The notes under the pieces were generated by a model, which had not been told where the DNA came from, ran no database searches, and saw only the letters and a list, made by a program, of their open reading frames with translations. From NCBI RefSeq assembly GCF_037975245.1, contig NC_092572.1, positions 31,531,989-31,595,988 on the forward strand: a stretch of 64,000 bases of DNA, written 5' to 3'. Below are positions 25,040 through 37,100 of the stretch, piece after piece (the first letter of the stretch is position 1; each line of letters starts with the position of its first letter). The translations under genes were made by a program, and so were the position numbers. The stretch is from Apostichopus japonicus (taxonomy: Eukaryota > Echinodermata > Holothuroidea > Aspidochirotida > Stichopodidae).

Positions 25040-25431
25040 GTCAGCGATATTTCAGTAAGAGATCTAATCCTAATTTAGAACTATTAATGAATTTCTGTGG
25101 GTCAAACTCAAAGCTATATCGAATGGAAAAATTGTTAGTATCTCTCCTGTCTGACCACAATGACATTCGCCTGGCTATTCCGAATGTTCTCTGCATGCCT
25201 AATACACATATACCTACTGGCACCAATGAGCGCAGCCTCCGGAGAGAGATCCTTCTCGGTACAACGCCGGATAAAGACATACTTGCGGAGCACAATTGGT
25301 GAAAACGGTATAATAATATGCTAATGTTTCATATCCATAAAGCAAGAACGGACGGATTAGTTATACGGGACATCGCTAAAGAGTTTACAAAGCGAAACCC
25401 ACGTGGAATGAAATATTTCGGGAAGTTTTAA
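25040..25431 (+). pseudogene. hAT transposase remnant, C-terminal dimerisation region
   Basis: In three shifting frames the sequence resembles the end of a hAT transposase: RYFSKRSNPNLELL first, then AASGERSFSVQRRIKTYLRS (equivalent of the hATC motif around A-ERSFS), then NMLMFHIHKARTDGL up to a stop at 25429-25431. At least two frameshifts separate these pieces, so it is dead. It may belong to a decayed larger element: CAGGGG starts at 24955 and CACCCCTG ends at 26374, but I find no matching target duplication. Confidence 0.75.
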
Positions 25432-25457
25432 ATGTTTAATACCACAAGGTTTGTAAC

Positions 25458-25848
25458 CAGTGGCGGAGCGTCCATACAGTCAGGGGGGCGGATGCCCCCC
25501 TGACGGACTCAAATTGGACTGCTTGTGCCCTTTTCAGCTTTTTACCACTTTTCACTTATTCGCGATAACTGACTTTTTAATTGCGCTCTCATCTACCTAT
25601 TGACATTTGTCACGTTTTGTTGGTGTAATTTTCTGACAAAATGGCGATGACACCTATTTATTCTTCATTCATCTGCAAATTAGCAAGGCCTGGAAAGGGT
25701 CATTTCCGGCGATCTAGGGAGTATCTTGACTCATAAAATTTCTCTACGCTTCGCGCGAACCTGTGGTGGCGCTCCGCTTAGATAGTGTCGAAAGCGCCCC
25801 TACAGACCATTCTCGACCCCCTGATCAATACCCCTAGCTCCGCAACTG
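25458..25848. mobile_element. Non-autonomous hAT element (MITE, 391 bp)
   Basis: The ends are CAGTGGCGGAGC and (reverse-complemented) CAGTTGCGGAGC, typical of hAT. The flanking 8-mers TTTGTAAC and CTTCTAAC agree at 6 of 8. Inside lies the module CATTTCCGGCGATCT and then GTGGCGCTCCGCTTAGATAG, shared with the elements at 46.8-47.9 kb and 63.5-64 kb. Confidence 0.8.
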
Positions 25849-26474
25849 CTTCTAACATTCTGGTGAGTGCCATTATGCATATTCAATTTCAAAAAAAAAA
25901 ATTCTAATGCATTTCCATAAATGCATTGCTATATTATATTGTAACTTTCTAATAAGCAGAAGCCATTTATAGCCTACTGTGAATAATGAGTATAGTTTAA
26001 TATCCCATAACCTACCCCATCCTTTCGTATTTTGACATATTTCATTTGCTTTCATGCATGTATCGATCGCGTGTGCAGGGACTTTATAATGATTTCACCT
26101 CATTTTGTCTCGAAAGAAAACTTGTTCCTTGTTTCCCAATTTGCACATTGGATATTGCAGTGCTAGTATGCATTTTTTCCTCGATGGTGGGGGGGGGGGG
26201 GCGTTGACGGAATGATGTGTATACGCAAATAAGATAATACAATAAGAGTTATAAAGTGTACTAAATATCAGGCTGCATCAGTCCAATCAAATTTCTGCAA
26301 AGTGCCCTTCGACGTCGGTGCCCCCCCCCCCCCCAGATTAAAAGTGCTTCCGCCGCCCTTGTTTGCCACCCCTGAGACCAGGAAAAAATCTTATCCAAAT
26401 CCGCTTGAAATTTCTCAGAATCGCTTTTGGAAGAGACCTCAGAATATTCTTAGCTTTACACAAAATATCTCCGT

Positions 26475-26632
26475 CGATGTCATTTATATAGGCAACAAAC
26501 AACAAGGGACCTAATACAGACCCTTGTGGAACCCCACTAGTAACGTTCTGCCAAGAAGAAGCACAGCCTTTAATTACCACCCTCTGTTCCCTTAGCTAAT
26601 CTGACAGGGGGATGTCCAGCAACTTGTGATGA
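26475..26632 (-). pseudogene. LINE reverse transcriptase fragment
   Basis: On the minus strand the frame reads QRVVIKGC, then [20 protein letters not shown]. This is the RT block just before the catalytic ADD motif in non-LTR retrotransposons of the CR1/L2/Jockey type. An in-frame stop precedes QRVV, and the frame loses similarity after INDID before the catalytic block, so only a short dead piece remains. Confidence 0.85.
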
Positions 26633-29300
26633 AAGGTGCTCAGTTAAACCCAAGTTACCATTAAGTGGTAAGATAGCTGTGTTGAATTTCTCTTAGAATG
26701 TATAAGATGTCCAATTTCAATTCCCCATAAATCACAAAAGACCCTCCCAGACCCAAACATATTAATGTTGCACATGTATGACTGAGGATTTTGTTTGCAA
26801 AGGTGACAATTCAAGACAATATTTTAGTAAAGTAATTAAGACAAATGTACACGGTTCTAAGGGGATAAAGTCATTATCTAAAAGCCCAATGTTCAAAGTC
26901 AAACAGGCTAGTTGGCCTACCAAGGTAGTCAGAGTGTAATGCAAGGTCAACCGTCTTATAATGCGGATAAACTTAAAATGTATTCTTTGTATTTAATGGT
27001 AATACATATATCTATGTCAGGATGATGCATATGATCACCTTTGAGTAGTGGATGACGGTGCTGGTCATTTGATTTAACTGGGTTCCAAATAATAAAAGCA
27101 TATCTCAACTTCTGAATAACTTTTAAACTTAAGTAATTGAGATTTTCATTGAAGTAATGGGAACATAATTCAACTTTTCTAGGATATCAGACAGACTGGA
27201 CAACTTTTCTTAAGTGAATTTTATGTTTCAGGTGATATCTTTCATTGTTTACTCTTGCTGAAGTACTGAATGGTTCTAGAAAGCTGGTCCTACCTTTCTA
27301 ATTGTTAAGTCATAGCAGTGAGGTTTTGAGTGATCATTGCCCATACGTGTAATTTACATGTAGCAGCTCTACTGATTAGAGAATAATTACCAAATTTTTA
27401 ATATTAAGTTCATTCATTGTTAAGTCCCATTGAGAGTTTTCAAGGTACCAGTAGTTACCAATCCCAATAGGTAAATCCATGCTTTAAAATGATTTCATGT
27501 TCATTTTGTTACTCCGCATGTGCAGAAGACACATATCCAAGATACATGTACTACCAGGTATACACGGAATCATGTCAAATGATGATTATATCTGATAATG
27601 TAAGAGTATTCAATTTGCCAGAAGATGAGCCACACTGCATCACATACCACATAAAGAAGTTAATTGTGTCTGGTTCCCATGAAGACTGGTTCAGATAATC
27701 CATGAATGAAGGGTCTGGTACCATCATCCGTGGCAAGGAACCCCAAATACTTCAGTATGGCTGTGGACTCTGTCCTTACCAACATAGCGTTGATCTCATT
27801 GCAAAACCAAAATTATTTCCAAGTTGAATCTTTCACTAATGTCACTGGGAGTAGCACATCTGGTTAACTCGCTTACAGTATAATGTTGGTGATCAGTAAC
27901 AGTTATTTACATCTTTTCATATTACTTCATATTACCATTTTTACCAATGTCTCTTATTATAGTATGTAAAGAACATTATGTGTTCTTGTACAGAAATCCA
28001 TGAAAAGTTTTAGTGCTAGTACAGCGGTCAAGAAAAATGTATGTATACTAACAGCAGCACTAAAAGAGATTTCTTGGTGGTGTACTATGTGGCATATAAA
28101 TAGTAAATAAGTCCAAGCTGCTTGCTGCAAAGTCATTGCAATTTTTCCCTCCAAGTTGCTCAAATATATGGCTTTCTGTTGTATGTTACGTCTTTTCCTG
28201 CCCAAACCTAACATTTTGCAAGAAATGGGTTAACAGTGGTATGTGAAGTAGTCTCATCATGTTTCTTAATTCTTCGTTTTATTCCTACACACAAGCTGAG
28301 AGAATCATGAGATGTTGTTTGTGTAGTGACTACATTTTAACACAATATCACTAGATGCAAAGATGCTTGCCCTTCAAATTTTGTTCCTAGGTTAATGTTA
28401 CATATATCAGATAATTCCAATTGTTTTAGATTGAATCAAGAGGGTCAGCAGTGGTGAAAAATATGAGAACCATCTAATGCAGTATTAGGTAGTTGAAGTT
28501 TTGTGGACCTAGCTGAAACTTTGACTGTCGACCTTGGCCTGAGTATCTTATATCTCTCTGAATTTCTTGACGCATATTTCAACGGACTGCTTTTTAAACT
28601 TCAAACCATTGTTTTAAAGTGAGATCAAAATCTCTTTAATTTCCAGGGAAATTTTTTGTTTTGGTTAAGGTCAAGTGGCACAGTCCAATTAAGTTTCATC
28701 AATAAAGCCAACGTATATCCATAAACAAAAGATTCAACAGATGTATAGATAGAAACATGAGCAGCTTACATGTACATCAAACTCTGTAGGTACATAACCC
28801 TTATTAAATTTTGGGGAGGTGAAAGTTTGTTTGAGGTCAACAAATTTCAAAACTGAAAACCTTAAAAACACAGCATGTGACCATTCATGACAAACTTCAG
28901 CTCATACTTGATATGGGAGCAAAACTTAGTAAAATATTTGCTGACATTGCCCCAGATGGGGGTAGAAATGCTGTGTAGAAAGTTCAATGGTTGTAATGTT
29001 AATGGTTACAAATTGAAAATCCTGTAAATGAGCAAATAAAACCTTTTTCCTCAAATTTGTCTACATACTTGTGTGCCTAGTATATATTTTTTTCTTATGT
29101 AATGTTATCGATATGATACATATGTCACTTTTGAATGAAGCATTATGAGTGTAAGCAAGCAATTTTGTGTTCAAGAAAAACCTTTTGAATGAAAAGGCTT
29201 ATGCATGGCCTTGAAAACAAGGCATGTATGGTTGTGTTGAAAACAAAGAAGACAATATGATACAAACTACAAGGCAGACATTACTAAAAAAAAGAAAGTT
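26633..29300. other. No supported gene apart from one possible exon
   Basis: Mostly AT-rich sequence with short frames. I see no splice-joined coding set, RNA gene or clear transposon end. Confidence 0.4.
27526..27698 (+). CDS. Possible orphan exon, unknown
   Basis: After an acceptor-like GCATGTGCAG, a frame of 57 codons ends at TAA 27696-27698 (it includes RYMYYQVYTESC and HEDWFR). The composition is protein-like, but I recognise no family and see no partner exon. It could be part of a longer spliced gene or chance. Confidence 0.2.
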
Positions 29301-29309
29301 GAAACAATG

Positions 29310-29490
29310 GTTGTTTCTCTGCAGTTAGTCTCATAAAGTAATAATCAGATTTTGGAAAGAGATGTTTCAAACGTTTCTTAAACTATGAATGCTCGGAATG
29401 ATGCAGAGATCCGGAGGGAGGGCGTTGTACACTTTTGACCACACTTAGCAAATGACCTACCACCATGGGTTGTAGTTTTAGGTTTACAAA
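29310..29490 (-). pseudogene. LINE protein, extreme C-terminal remnant
   Basis: On the minus strand, in alternating frames, it resembles the end of CR1/L2-type RT proteins: GGRSFAKCG, then YNALPPDL, then FKKRLKHLF. Shifts between frames and stops show it is decayed. Confidence 0.6.
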
Positions 29491-29994
29491 AAATGGAAAG
29501 TATCCAAAACTTCATATCTGCAGGCTAAATTTGTACATCAACTAATATCATATTAAACTGGTATTTGACTATAACACTGTTGAAATGGGCGTTGTTAGGG
29601 TGTTATAATGTGTCCTAGTATATAAATAATTATGAGGGCTTTCCTGCGGAGCGATGCGTAGTTGAAAAGAGAAAGCATACATGATGAGTTGTGTGCATTT
29701 AGTACATCTATTGAGGTGTCTGTCTCACTCAAGACCTGGCAATCGAATGCCCTCCAAACCACTGACAATTGCAGCTGCTACTGCAACTAATAAACATACA
29801 CATAACAGAAATATCATTGACATACACAGCAGCTGTCTCAAATACTTCAAACATGCAATATGCTACCGATGCCCTTTGAAATGTTCTCATTTTTCCATGC
29901 ATCTTTTCACAAATACAATTATTTTATTCATATTTCCTCATGATACATTTAAGAAACCCCAACCACACATGTAAATGTATTAAATATATATTAA

Positions 29995-30459
29995 TAAAGC
30001 TCAATCGTAAGGTGAAATCTAATCTTCCTGTCAGAGTACAAAATAAGAACGTTGATCGTGATTCAATTTTTGACCGTATGCAGGATAGGCGGGACACAGA
30101 AGTTCTATCCTGATAAAACAGCAAAACCTTTGAGTCCGTTGGTTCCCGGACAAAGTGTATATGTACAAGACCAAAGTTCAGGCAAATGGACCCCAGGTAC
30201 ATTACTAAAGCAAAGACATGAACCACGATCGTATGAAATTCAAACCGACTCGGGCGGAATCCTGAGGAGGAATAGGAAGCATTTAAAGGAAGGGGAAAAG
30301 GTTCTACCCCAGTCAGAGATTATAAACCGTAACTCTGACCCCAGTTCAGAAATGGAAAATATTCTGGCACCAGAACCAGAAGGTCCAGACCAACAAGAAG
30401 ATGTTTATGTTACTAGGTCTGGTCGGAGAGTAAAGAAGAGAATAATGTTGGATTTATAA
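29995..30459 (+). pseudogene. Ty3/gypsy integrase C-terminal remnant
   Basis: The frame ending at TAA 30457-30459 reads KTAKPLSPLVPGQSVYVQD, then WTPGTLL, EPRSYEIQTDSGG, LRRNRKHL. This is the beta-barrel C-terminal end of a gypsy-type integrase. The lead-in (RKVKSNLPVRVQ, then DRMQDRRDT) is in another frame, so there is a frameshift near 30100. Everything upstream (protease, RT, RNase H, catalytic integrase core) is missing. Confidence 0.85.
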
Positions 30460-30573
30460 TTTTTACAAGCTGTGTAGTATTGTTGCGAAATACTACCAGA
30501 CTTACACAAAGCCCTTGTAATTATTAAGAAAGTTTAATTGAATTGTAGCCTATCTAAGACTCCCAACTTATTA

Positions 30574-30900
30574 AAGAAAGGGGGATGTAATGTTATTGAA
30601 TATGCATTCATATGTACATGTGCAAACGATGCACTACATTGTATAATCTGCACCTGTATGTTAATGAGCTGTGTATTTGCATATTGATATATAAGTTACA
30701 GCATGCCGTCTGCTCGTCCTTGTTCACCCTGTCTCTCTATCTGTTAACAAGTAACCTTGGACATATCGTCCTATATATCTGTCCTGTACAGCATGATGTA
30801 ACGCAATAAATTATAACATGTTATTTGTTAATACTCTACGTCGACTATGTTCTACTTGATTGCTTAAAAGAACTCATATACCTAAACAGGGAAACATGAC
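30574..30900 (+). mobile_element. Polypurine tract and 3' LTR of the Ty3/gypsy remnant
   Basis: AAGAAAGGGGGA (30574-30585) is a polypurine tract, directly followed by TGTAATGTTATT, the likely LTR start at 30586. A TATA-like GATATATAAG (about 30686) and an AATAAA (about 30804) fit an LTR with promoter and poly(A) signal. The right end is not clear: I place it near 30900 without an obvious target duplication. Confidence 0.65.
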
Positions 30901-31039
30901 AACGTCATGCCGTAGCCTGTTATTTACTCTACTAAAACATCTTAATTACACTCAACATACAACCAAACACTTGCCCAGCTACTACTTCAACAATTATGCT
31001 ATTCTAAATAAAAAATTAAGGAGATATAAGTGGAAATCC

Positions 31040-31197
31040 TTAAATGCCTTTATACATTTCCAGGGCTTCCTTTGAGATGCTCCCTGCATCTACCCATTGA
31101 TTATATTTGGAAGAGTACCCGTGCCACTTGACCAGATACTGAGTTTCTCCATTCTTCTGCCTCTTCTTAAGGGCTTTCTCCACCGGGAAGAAATCAG
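31040..31197 (-). CDS. Terminal chromodomain exon
   Basis: Acceptor TTTTTTTTCAG. It encodes FFPVEKALKKRQKNG, then QYLVKWHGYSSKYNQWV: the chromodomain signature, with the aromatic residues (F, W, Y) in the expected places. The domain closes the protein at TAA. Similar chromodomains end some integrase-bearing transposon proteins, so a domesticated origin is possible. Confidence 0.85.
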
Positions 31198-34100
31198 CTG
31201 AAAAAAAAAATACTTTTAATAGCATGGAAAACTTAATCATTTAACAATAATAGTGGTGAATGATTAATCAGGAAGTTGCTACTCCAGCTTGAAAACTATG
31301 TTCAAATCAGTAGGCCTATGCCCTAGAAGCAGGAACCCACAATGTGCAACAGATGTAAGCATGTTGAGAAATCTGTTAAAAGCAACATCATCATCTACAT
31401 TGTTGGTTAAGGTGTAATACTATGGAAAGAGGGTCACCATACCTGCTTCGTCCTCCTGCTCTTTTTCTTCTCCTGCTTCTACCTCTTCATGCACATCTTC
31501 CTCAGTATTTTCTGGACATGAGTGTAAGTCTTCAAATATGTCCAGCAGAATGACTGCAGGTTCTATGGAGATTCTGAAGATGAAACATAGTTCCATTAGA
31601 AGTGCAAACTCATGCCTCGGGATGTTACAATCTTCGTAACTTCCAATGAAATGAGATGATGAAAGGGATAAAAAGAATAAACAATTTGCTATTTCAGCAG
31701 AATGTAATGACTGGAAGTAATGGTACAATTCACATTTAAGAAGGTCAGAAGCTACAAGTTAATGACTTTAATGTAATTCACTTCTGTCATGGATGTTTAT
31801 GTGAGACTCATTAGTTTTAATAAGAAACAATCACATTGGGAATTACATCATGCACTGGACATGACATTTGTCACTTTTTAGGATAGGAATGCTCACTGGC
31901 ACACTGAGTACTAACAAGGGTTTGCTTGAGTGTCATGGTGACAAATACTCCCCTAAGATACTACAAAATCTTTGTCACTCCAGTCACTTTTGGAGATAAT
32001 AGATACAAAATAAATACCCTGTAATATATCACCTTGCATGTCACTTATTAAATCTGACATTTCACATGATATGTCCACGCTTCTCTCTGTGAGATATCGT
32101 GTTTACAAGCTTTACTTCACAACACATACACATGCATGCATCACGACTAAAAAGGTTACAATTATCATCAAAACCAAAAATGATGAAATGCAATGCTTGT
32201 TGTATGCATAAGCAAAGAATGTTCTAACCACTGCAATAAAGATAGAAATGAAGTAGAACATGACAGCCAAACCACTAACCTTCTTGGTCGTATGATGGAT
32301 GAACAGCTTCATCACGCGTCTAGAGCCTTGGTCTTGGTCTAGCATTTGACTATCATCACTCACAGACACTGCAAACAGAAATTACAGAGGAAAGGGAACA
32401 AACACAGTGAGCAAGCACATTATATAAAATTGAATATATTTGTTTTGTTTTAAGCTTTGATATGTGCAATTCTGCTGCCGACATATTAACATTCTGATCA
32501 TGGTCACTACAAAACTGCAGAACAAAACTGCAGAACTACAATTTGCCTGAGTGTAGTACAGTCATTTTGCTCCAGAGAATTTTTAACAAATGGTCAACTA
32601 GCTAAAACCAAAAGGTTTAGATTTTGAACAGGAAGTGAAATGACTTGTGCTGTAAAATCGAACAAAAGATGTTCTTAAAGAGTATGTTATATCAGCAAAC
32701 TTTAAGGTCGATATAAGGTTTGTACATACCATGTTCATTTGCTGATGGGCAATTGGCATCTGGAGTAATAGTTGCATTGCTGGGAGAACCTTGTGAGGAA
32801 AAGCAATGAAAGTGAAATAAATTTGATTGGTTACAATATGTTCTCATGAGAACTTACACACACTATAAGTATATACAACAGTATATGGACAATATAAATG
32901 TGTACAGTCATGAGCACCATTACAGGACAAAAAAACAGCAAGTACCCTAAGCCCAGGTCAAAATGTTTATGTAGTGGTGTAACTATAACATACCACTATC
33001 TCTATTATGGACAGACCCCTCCCTCCTCCATTTCAGTGAATATATTTCATTGTGATCATATCCCTTTAAGCTGGTATTGTGTGTACCTACCAGCATGTAT
33101 CATGTGACAATTTCAATGCAGTTCTGCAGCAAAAACACCCAGCCCTTATGTCCACTCACCCACCCCCCCCCCCCTTTTCTACTCTCATATCATGTTTGTA
33201 AGTGTTCAAATTGTCCTGCTTAGCTTTATAGCAATTGATGACTGTAAATGACTGTAAACAGCAAAAGGATATCTGCTCACTGAAAGGTAAAACACCTCGT
33301 GAGCTGCCTCGTGAGCTGGCTTTACTAGTAATACATTCAAATAAAACAACAAACTTACGGATGGTAATACTATTTTTGCTGCGTAATATTGCTTGCAGAT
33401 CATGGACTCCATACGCAGACGGTCGTTTACAGGTAATACCTGGTGGCAGACCATCTACCACAATACTCCCCATAGCAAGCTGCTTGTAGCTCATTGCTCT
33501 TCTGCCCGTACCTGCATCTGTGATCATATAAACCAAACATGTGTCCTTAAAATGTTGCAGGGATAGCAATGTGCCTTAAATCAGATAGCTAGTAACATAG
33601 TTTACTAGTTTACATGATAAACTCAAGTTCATGCCTCCATCCAGCTAACAGTGTAATATTTACACACAAGAACTGTTCTATTCACTGGAAACCTTCCCAA
33701 CATTAAAGCTTTGTAAGTTTCCTTAAGTTGAAAACATTTTAATTCCTTTAAATTGCATATCTGGTGGTTTTTCTACATCCTCTAATCTGTTCATATTTAT
33801 GTTACATCTTTTCACTTCCATTATGACAAATTGCATTATGTTATTGTGGGACTCAGTAAAACCTAGCACTTTCGGACAAAAAAATTCCTATTTTCACAAA
33901 CATTCCTAAGCGCTCAAGTGACTGTAGTTCACCCTGACGTAGATGTGTGGAGTTGTGTGAGGAAAACCTTCGATCCAGCTATTCACTTCAGTACGGTACT
34001 ATGCCTGTACGACACTCTGTCATATATACACTGTTAGTATCAAAATGCCAATGATTTATGTAGTAGGATGTTGCCAATACACTTTTTAGAACCAAAGTTT

Positions 34101-37100
34101 TAGTTTCTTTGTGTTTCCCAGTCATCAAACCAACAACAAACGCTGCAGGCTTTGGATTTATTTTGTAAGGAGAACTCGCAAAGCCTTTCTCGCTCCCAGG
34201 ATTCCCACCGTATGCAGGCAAAAATATGTTCAGCACTCTCCAGAAATGATGACTGGGACAGAGGATACATTCTTCCGAAATGTTTCCTTGGAACGAATTG
34301 GCGTTATGTTAGATGTTTACTTCTAAACTCAGAATTGATACCTTTTGTACGTCAATATTTTTAAAGATTTTTCCTCTGTGTTAATTGCAACGATATCACA
34401 CTAATATTTCCAATTTTATTTTCTATAGTAAAAATGTGGAGGTATGTAGCGGTTCCATGCAGGTTCTATCATATGGGGGAAATTGGTTAGAGTTTGCGTC
34501 TTAATTCTTATGTCAAGTGTCAAGTGCATGGCAATGTTGTACTAGAGTATTTTCATCGGTAATGAAATATAGAGAAACATAATTTGGCATAGTCATTGGA
34601 GTCCTACTCAGGAAATAAACACATAAGTGAAAGACTATTTAATTAGCAGCCATGATAACACCTGCAATGTCATACCTACAGATGGGAGTGAAACAATATG
34701 CAGCTCTAATGTTTTGCTATTTGCATACAGATTGTTATATTCATCAGTCTTCCACTGAAATTTCTGCAGTATGTAACTGACATATCATGAAATTGTGTTT
34801 ATAAACACTCTCACTGCAAATGATAGCCTTGGTTACTGCTATTTCAGTTTGTTACCATTTTCTTGATTTCAGTCAAAATGTGCCTGGCCATGACCTTCTT
34901 ATGCTCCTGCCTGATTGTAGCACCTTCAGCTTCCATCCTATTTTTGTTATCTGCTTGCTCCTTGTATTTGCTTACTTCTGGTGTACCCTTGACTTTCTTC
35001 CATGCTTCATTGGCTTTGTTAAGGGTTGTAGCCTGGTTTTCAGGTGATGTTGCTGCAAAACAAAGAAAACTTGAAGATGAACTCATTTAGGCAATTATGA
35101 TAAAAAGCAGCTCAATGTCAGTATTTTATCCAGATAGCTGCATCCCTAAAGGTGGTTAATTACTTGGAATTCAGACAAAGAACTTGTTTCATGCAATGAA
35201 TGTACGGAGTGTAGCATATATAGACCACTCCAGACAACATTACACAGTAGTACTTGACTACTTGCATGCAGATCTATTGTACACATTTGTACATGTGCAG
35301 GAGACAAACCCTTGTCCTATATCCCACAAACCATGCATGCTTACATAGAAGAACGATATTTTGAACACAAAATGACTGGAACCAGTACACAACTTGTGAT
35401 CAGGCCTCAAGTAATTAAATTCTCACAAACAATCAGGACTAGAGAACACTATGAATCTTGATCAGGCATTGCAAACTTAATATAATGAACACATGTTAAT
35501 AATCTCTAGAAGTAGGCTCCAATTCAAATTCTTGAATATATCCCAGGCATATCTATGTCACATCGTAAGCCATACATGACCTTGATCACAAGCTCATGAA
35601 CAACACAGATACCAATCATCCAACTTCATCAAATTTTATCCAGTTACATTGGACACTGTGTGAAAAGAAGAATCTTTCCAAATTTGGACACAGAGACAGG
35701 CTGACAGACAGATAGACTTATGTCAGACAGACATGATATCCTTACCTTGGTTGCATATAGGTGAACATTGTCATGTTGAGCTGTGTATGAGCTGACTTAT
35801 GGTAAAGAAATCATGAAAAGCTCACCACTTTCTCTTTTTGTGGCAATTTAGTAACCAACATGTCACCCTACATTTTGTGAGTCCTGTGTTGGATTTTAGA
35901 CTCCCACCCCAGTCAGAAAGAGCAAACACCTGGGTGTAGTACCACCATTATGATCAGTACTAGTATCACATTTTCTTAATTTGTTTTTCTTTGAAATGTC
36001 ATGGCATGCATGCTAACAATCTATGTCACAGCTAATCAAGGAAAGTGATTGTGGGAAGGATAGAAGGGGGGGGGGTGACTCAAGCCACCTCCTTCAAAAC
36101 CAACACAAAGAAAGCCAATAGTAAAGCTGGATGTTTGCTCAATTCTTCTAACAATAAAATTAAAAGACTTGTGACTTGCATCAGAAATAAGGTTGGATTT
36201 TCTTGACTACTCAAATATAATGAACTTCATGTCTACTGTACCCATCATGTTCTGAAATATACTCTGCCATGAAGCAGCTATAGGCACTCTTTTTCCTGGG
36301 TTTTAGTGAAGGTACTTTGCTGCGGCTGCCAAATTTTCTTCTGACTTGCTTTGTTTTTTTGTTGTCAATCCAGTTCTAATGAGATATATAAAAAACAAAC
36401 GGTATGTCAAGTGTCATTCAAACAATTACAAACAATCCAATAAAGTATGATCAAGTCAGAAGCTAAATTCAATTTAGTGATGGTAGTGGCCTAGAGATAC
36501 TGACAATTCCTGGAACATTTCTTCATGTTTGTCTTTCAACAGGCCTAAGAATATGCTGATGTAGCACATTATGTTGCCAATGAATTTAAGTGAAAGAAGG
36601 TTGAAGTCAAGTATTGTTATAACGTAATGATGGGAGATGTAGGTTTAATGGAAAAGAACTTGCCACGCTGCTGCTAGACTTGCTTCAAATAATTAATGTA
36701 GAGCACTACAGAGCAAACACATTTAAGCCTTGCAAGGCCAAGGCCCCCAGCTTTCTACATACTCAGTAGCTAAGATGATGATTTCTTAACCTGAGCTCTG
36801 AGATATCCTGCTAGCCTGATTGCTACAGGCTGCCATACAATGATATAATTCCAATGAACCCAAATTATGTAAATTTTCAAATCAATCTGCTAACTCTTTA
36901 TAAGGAAGACCCAAACATAACTTGTTTCACAATGCGCTGGAAATACATTCAGCTGTGACATTTCAGGAAATGGCCACAGATTGAGGTAATTTACCTCCAC
37001 TATACAACAAAACATACAATTACATTATATGAAATAAATTTCTCTGTTTACAGTGGACCCCCTGAAGGAGTTCAGGTCCAACCTAGGAGATCCTGAGATT

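Noticed and set aside
24955-26374. Complete hAT element with the transposase remnant
   Set aside because: Candidate ends share only a few bases and the flanking 8-mers (AAGCTGCA, AGACCAGG) do not match, so I did not list it as an element.
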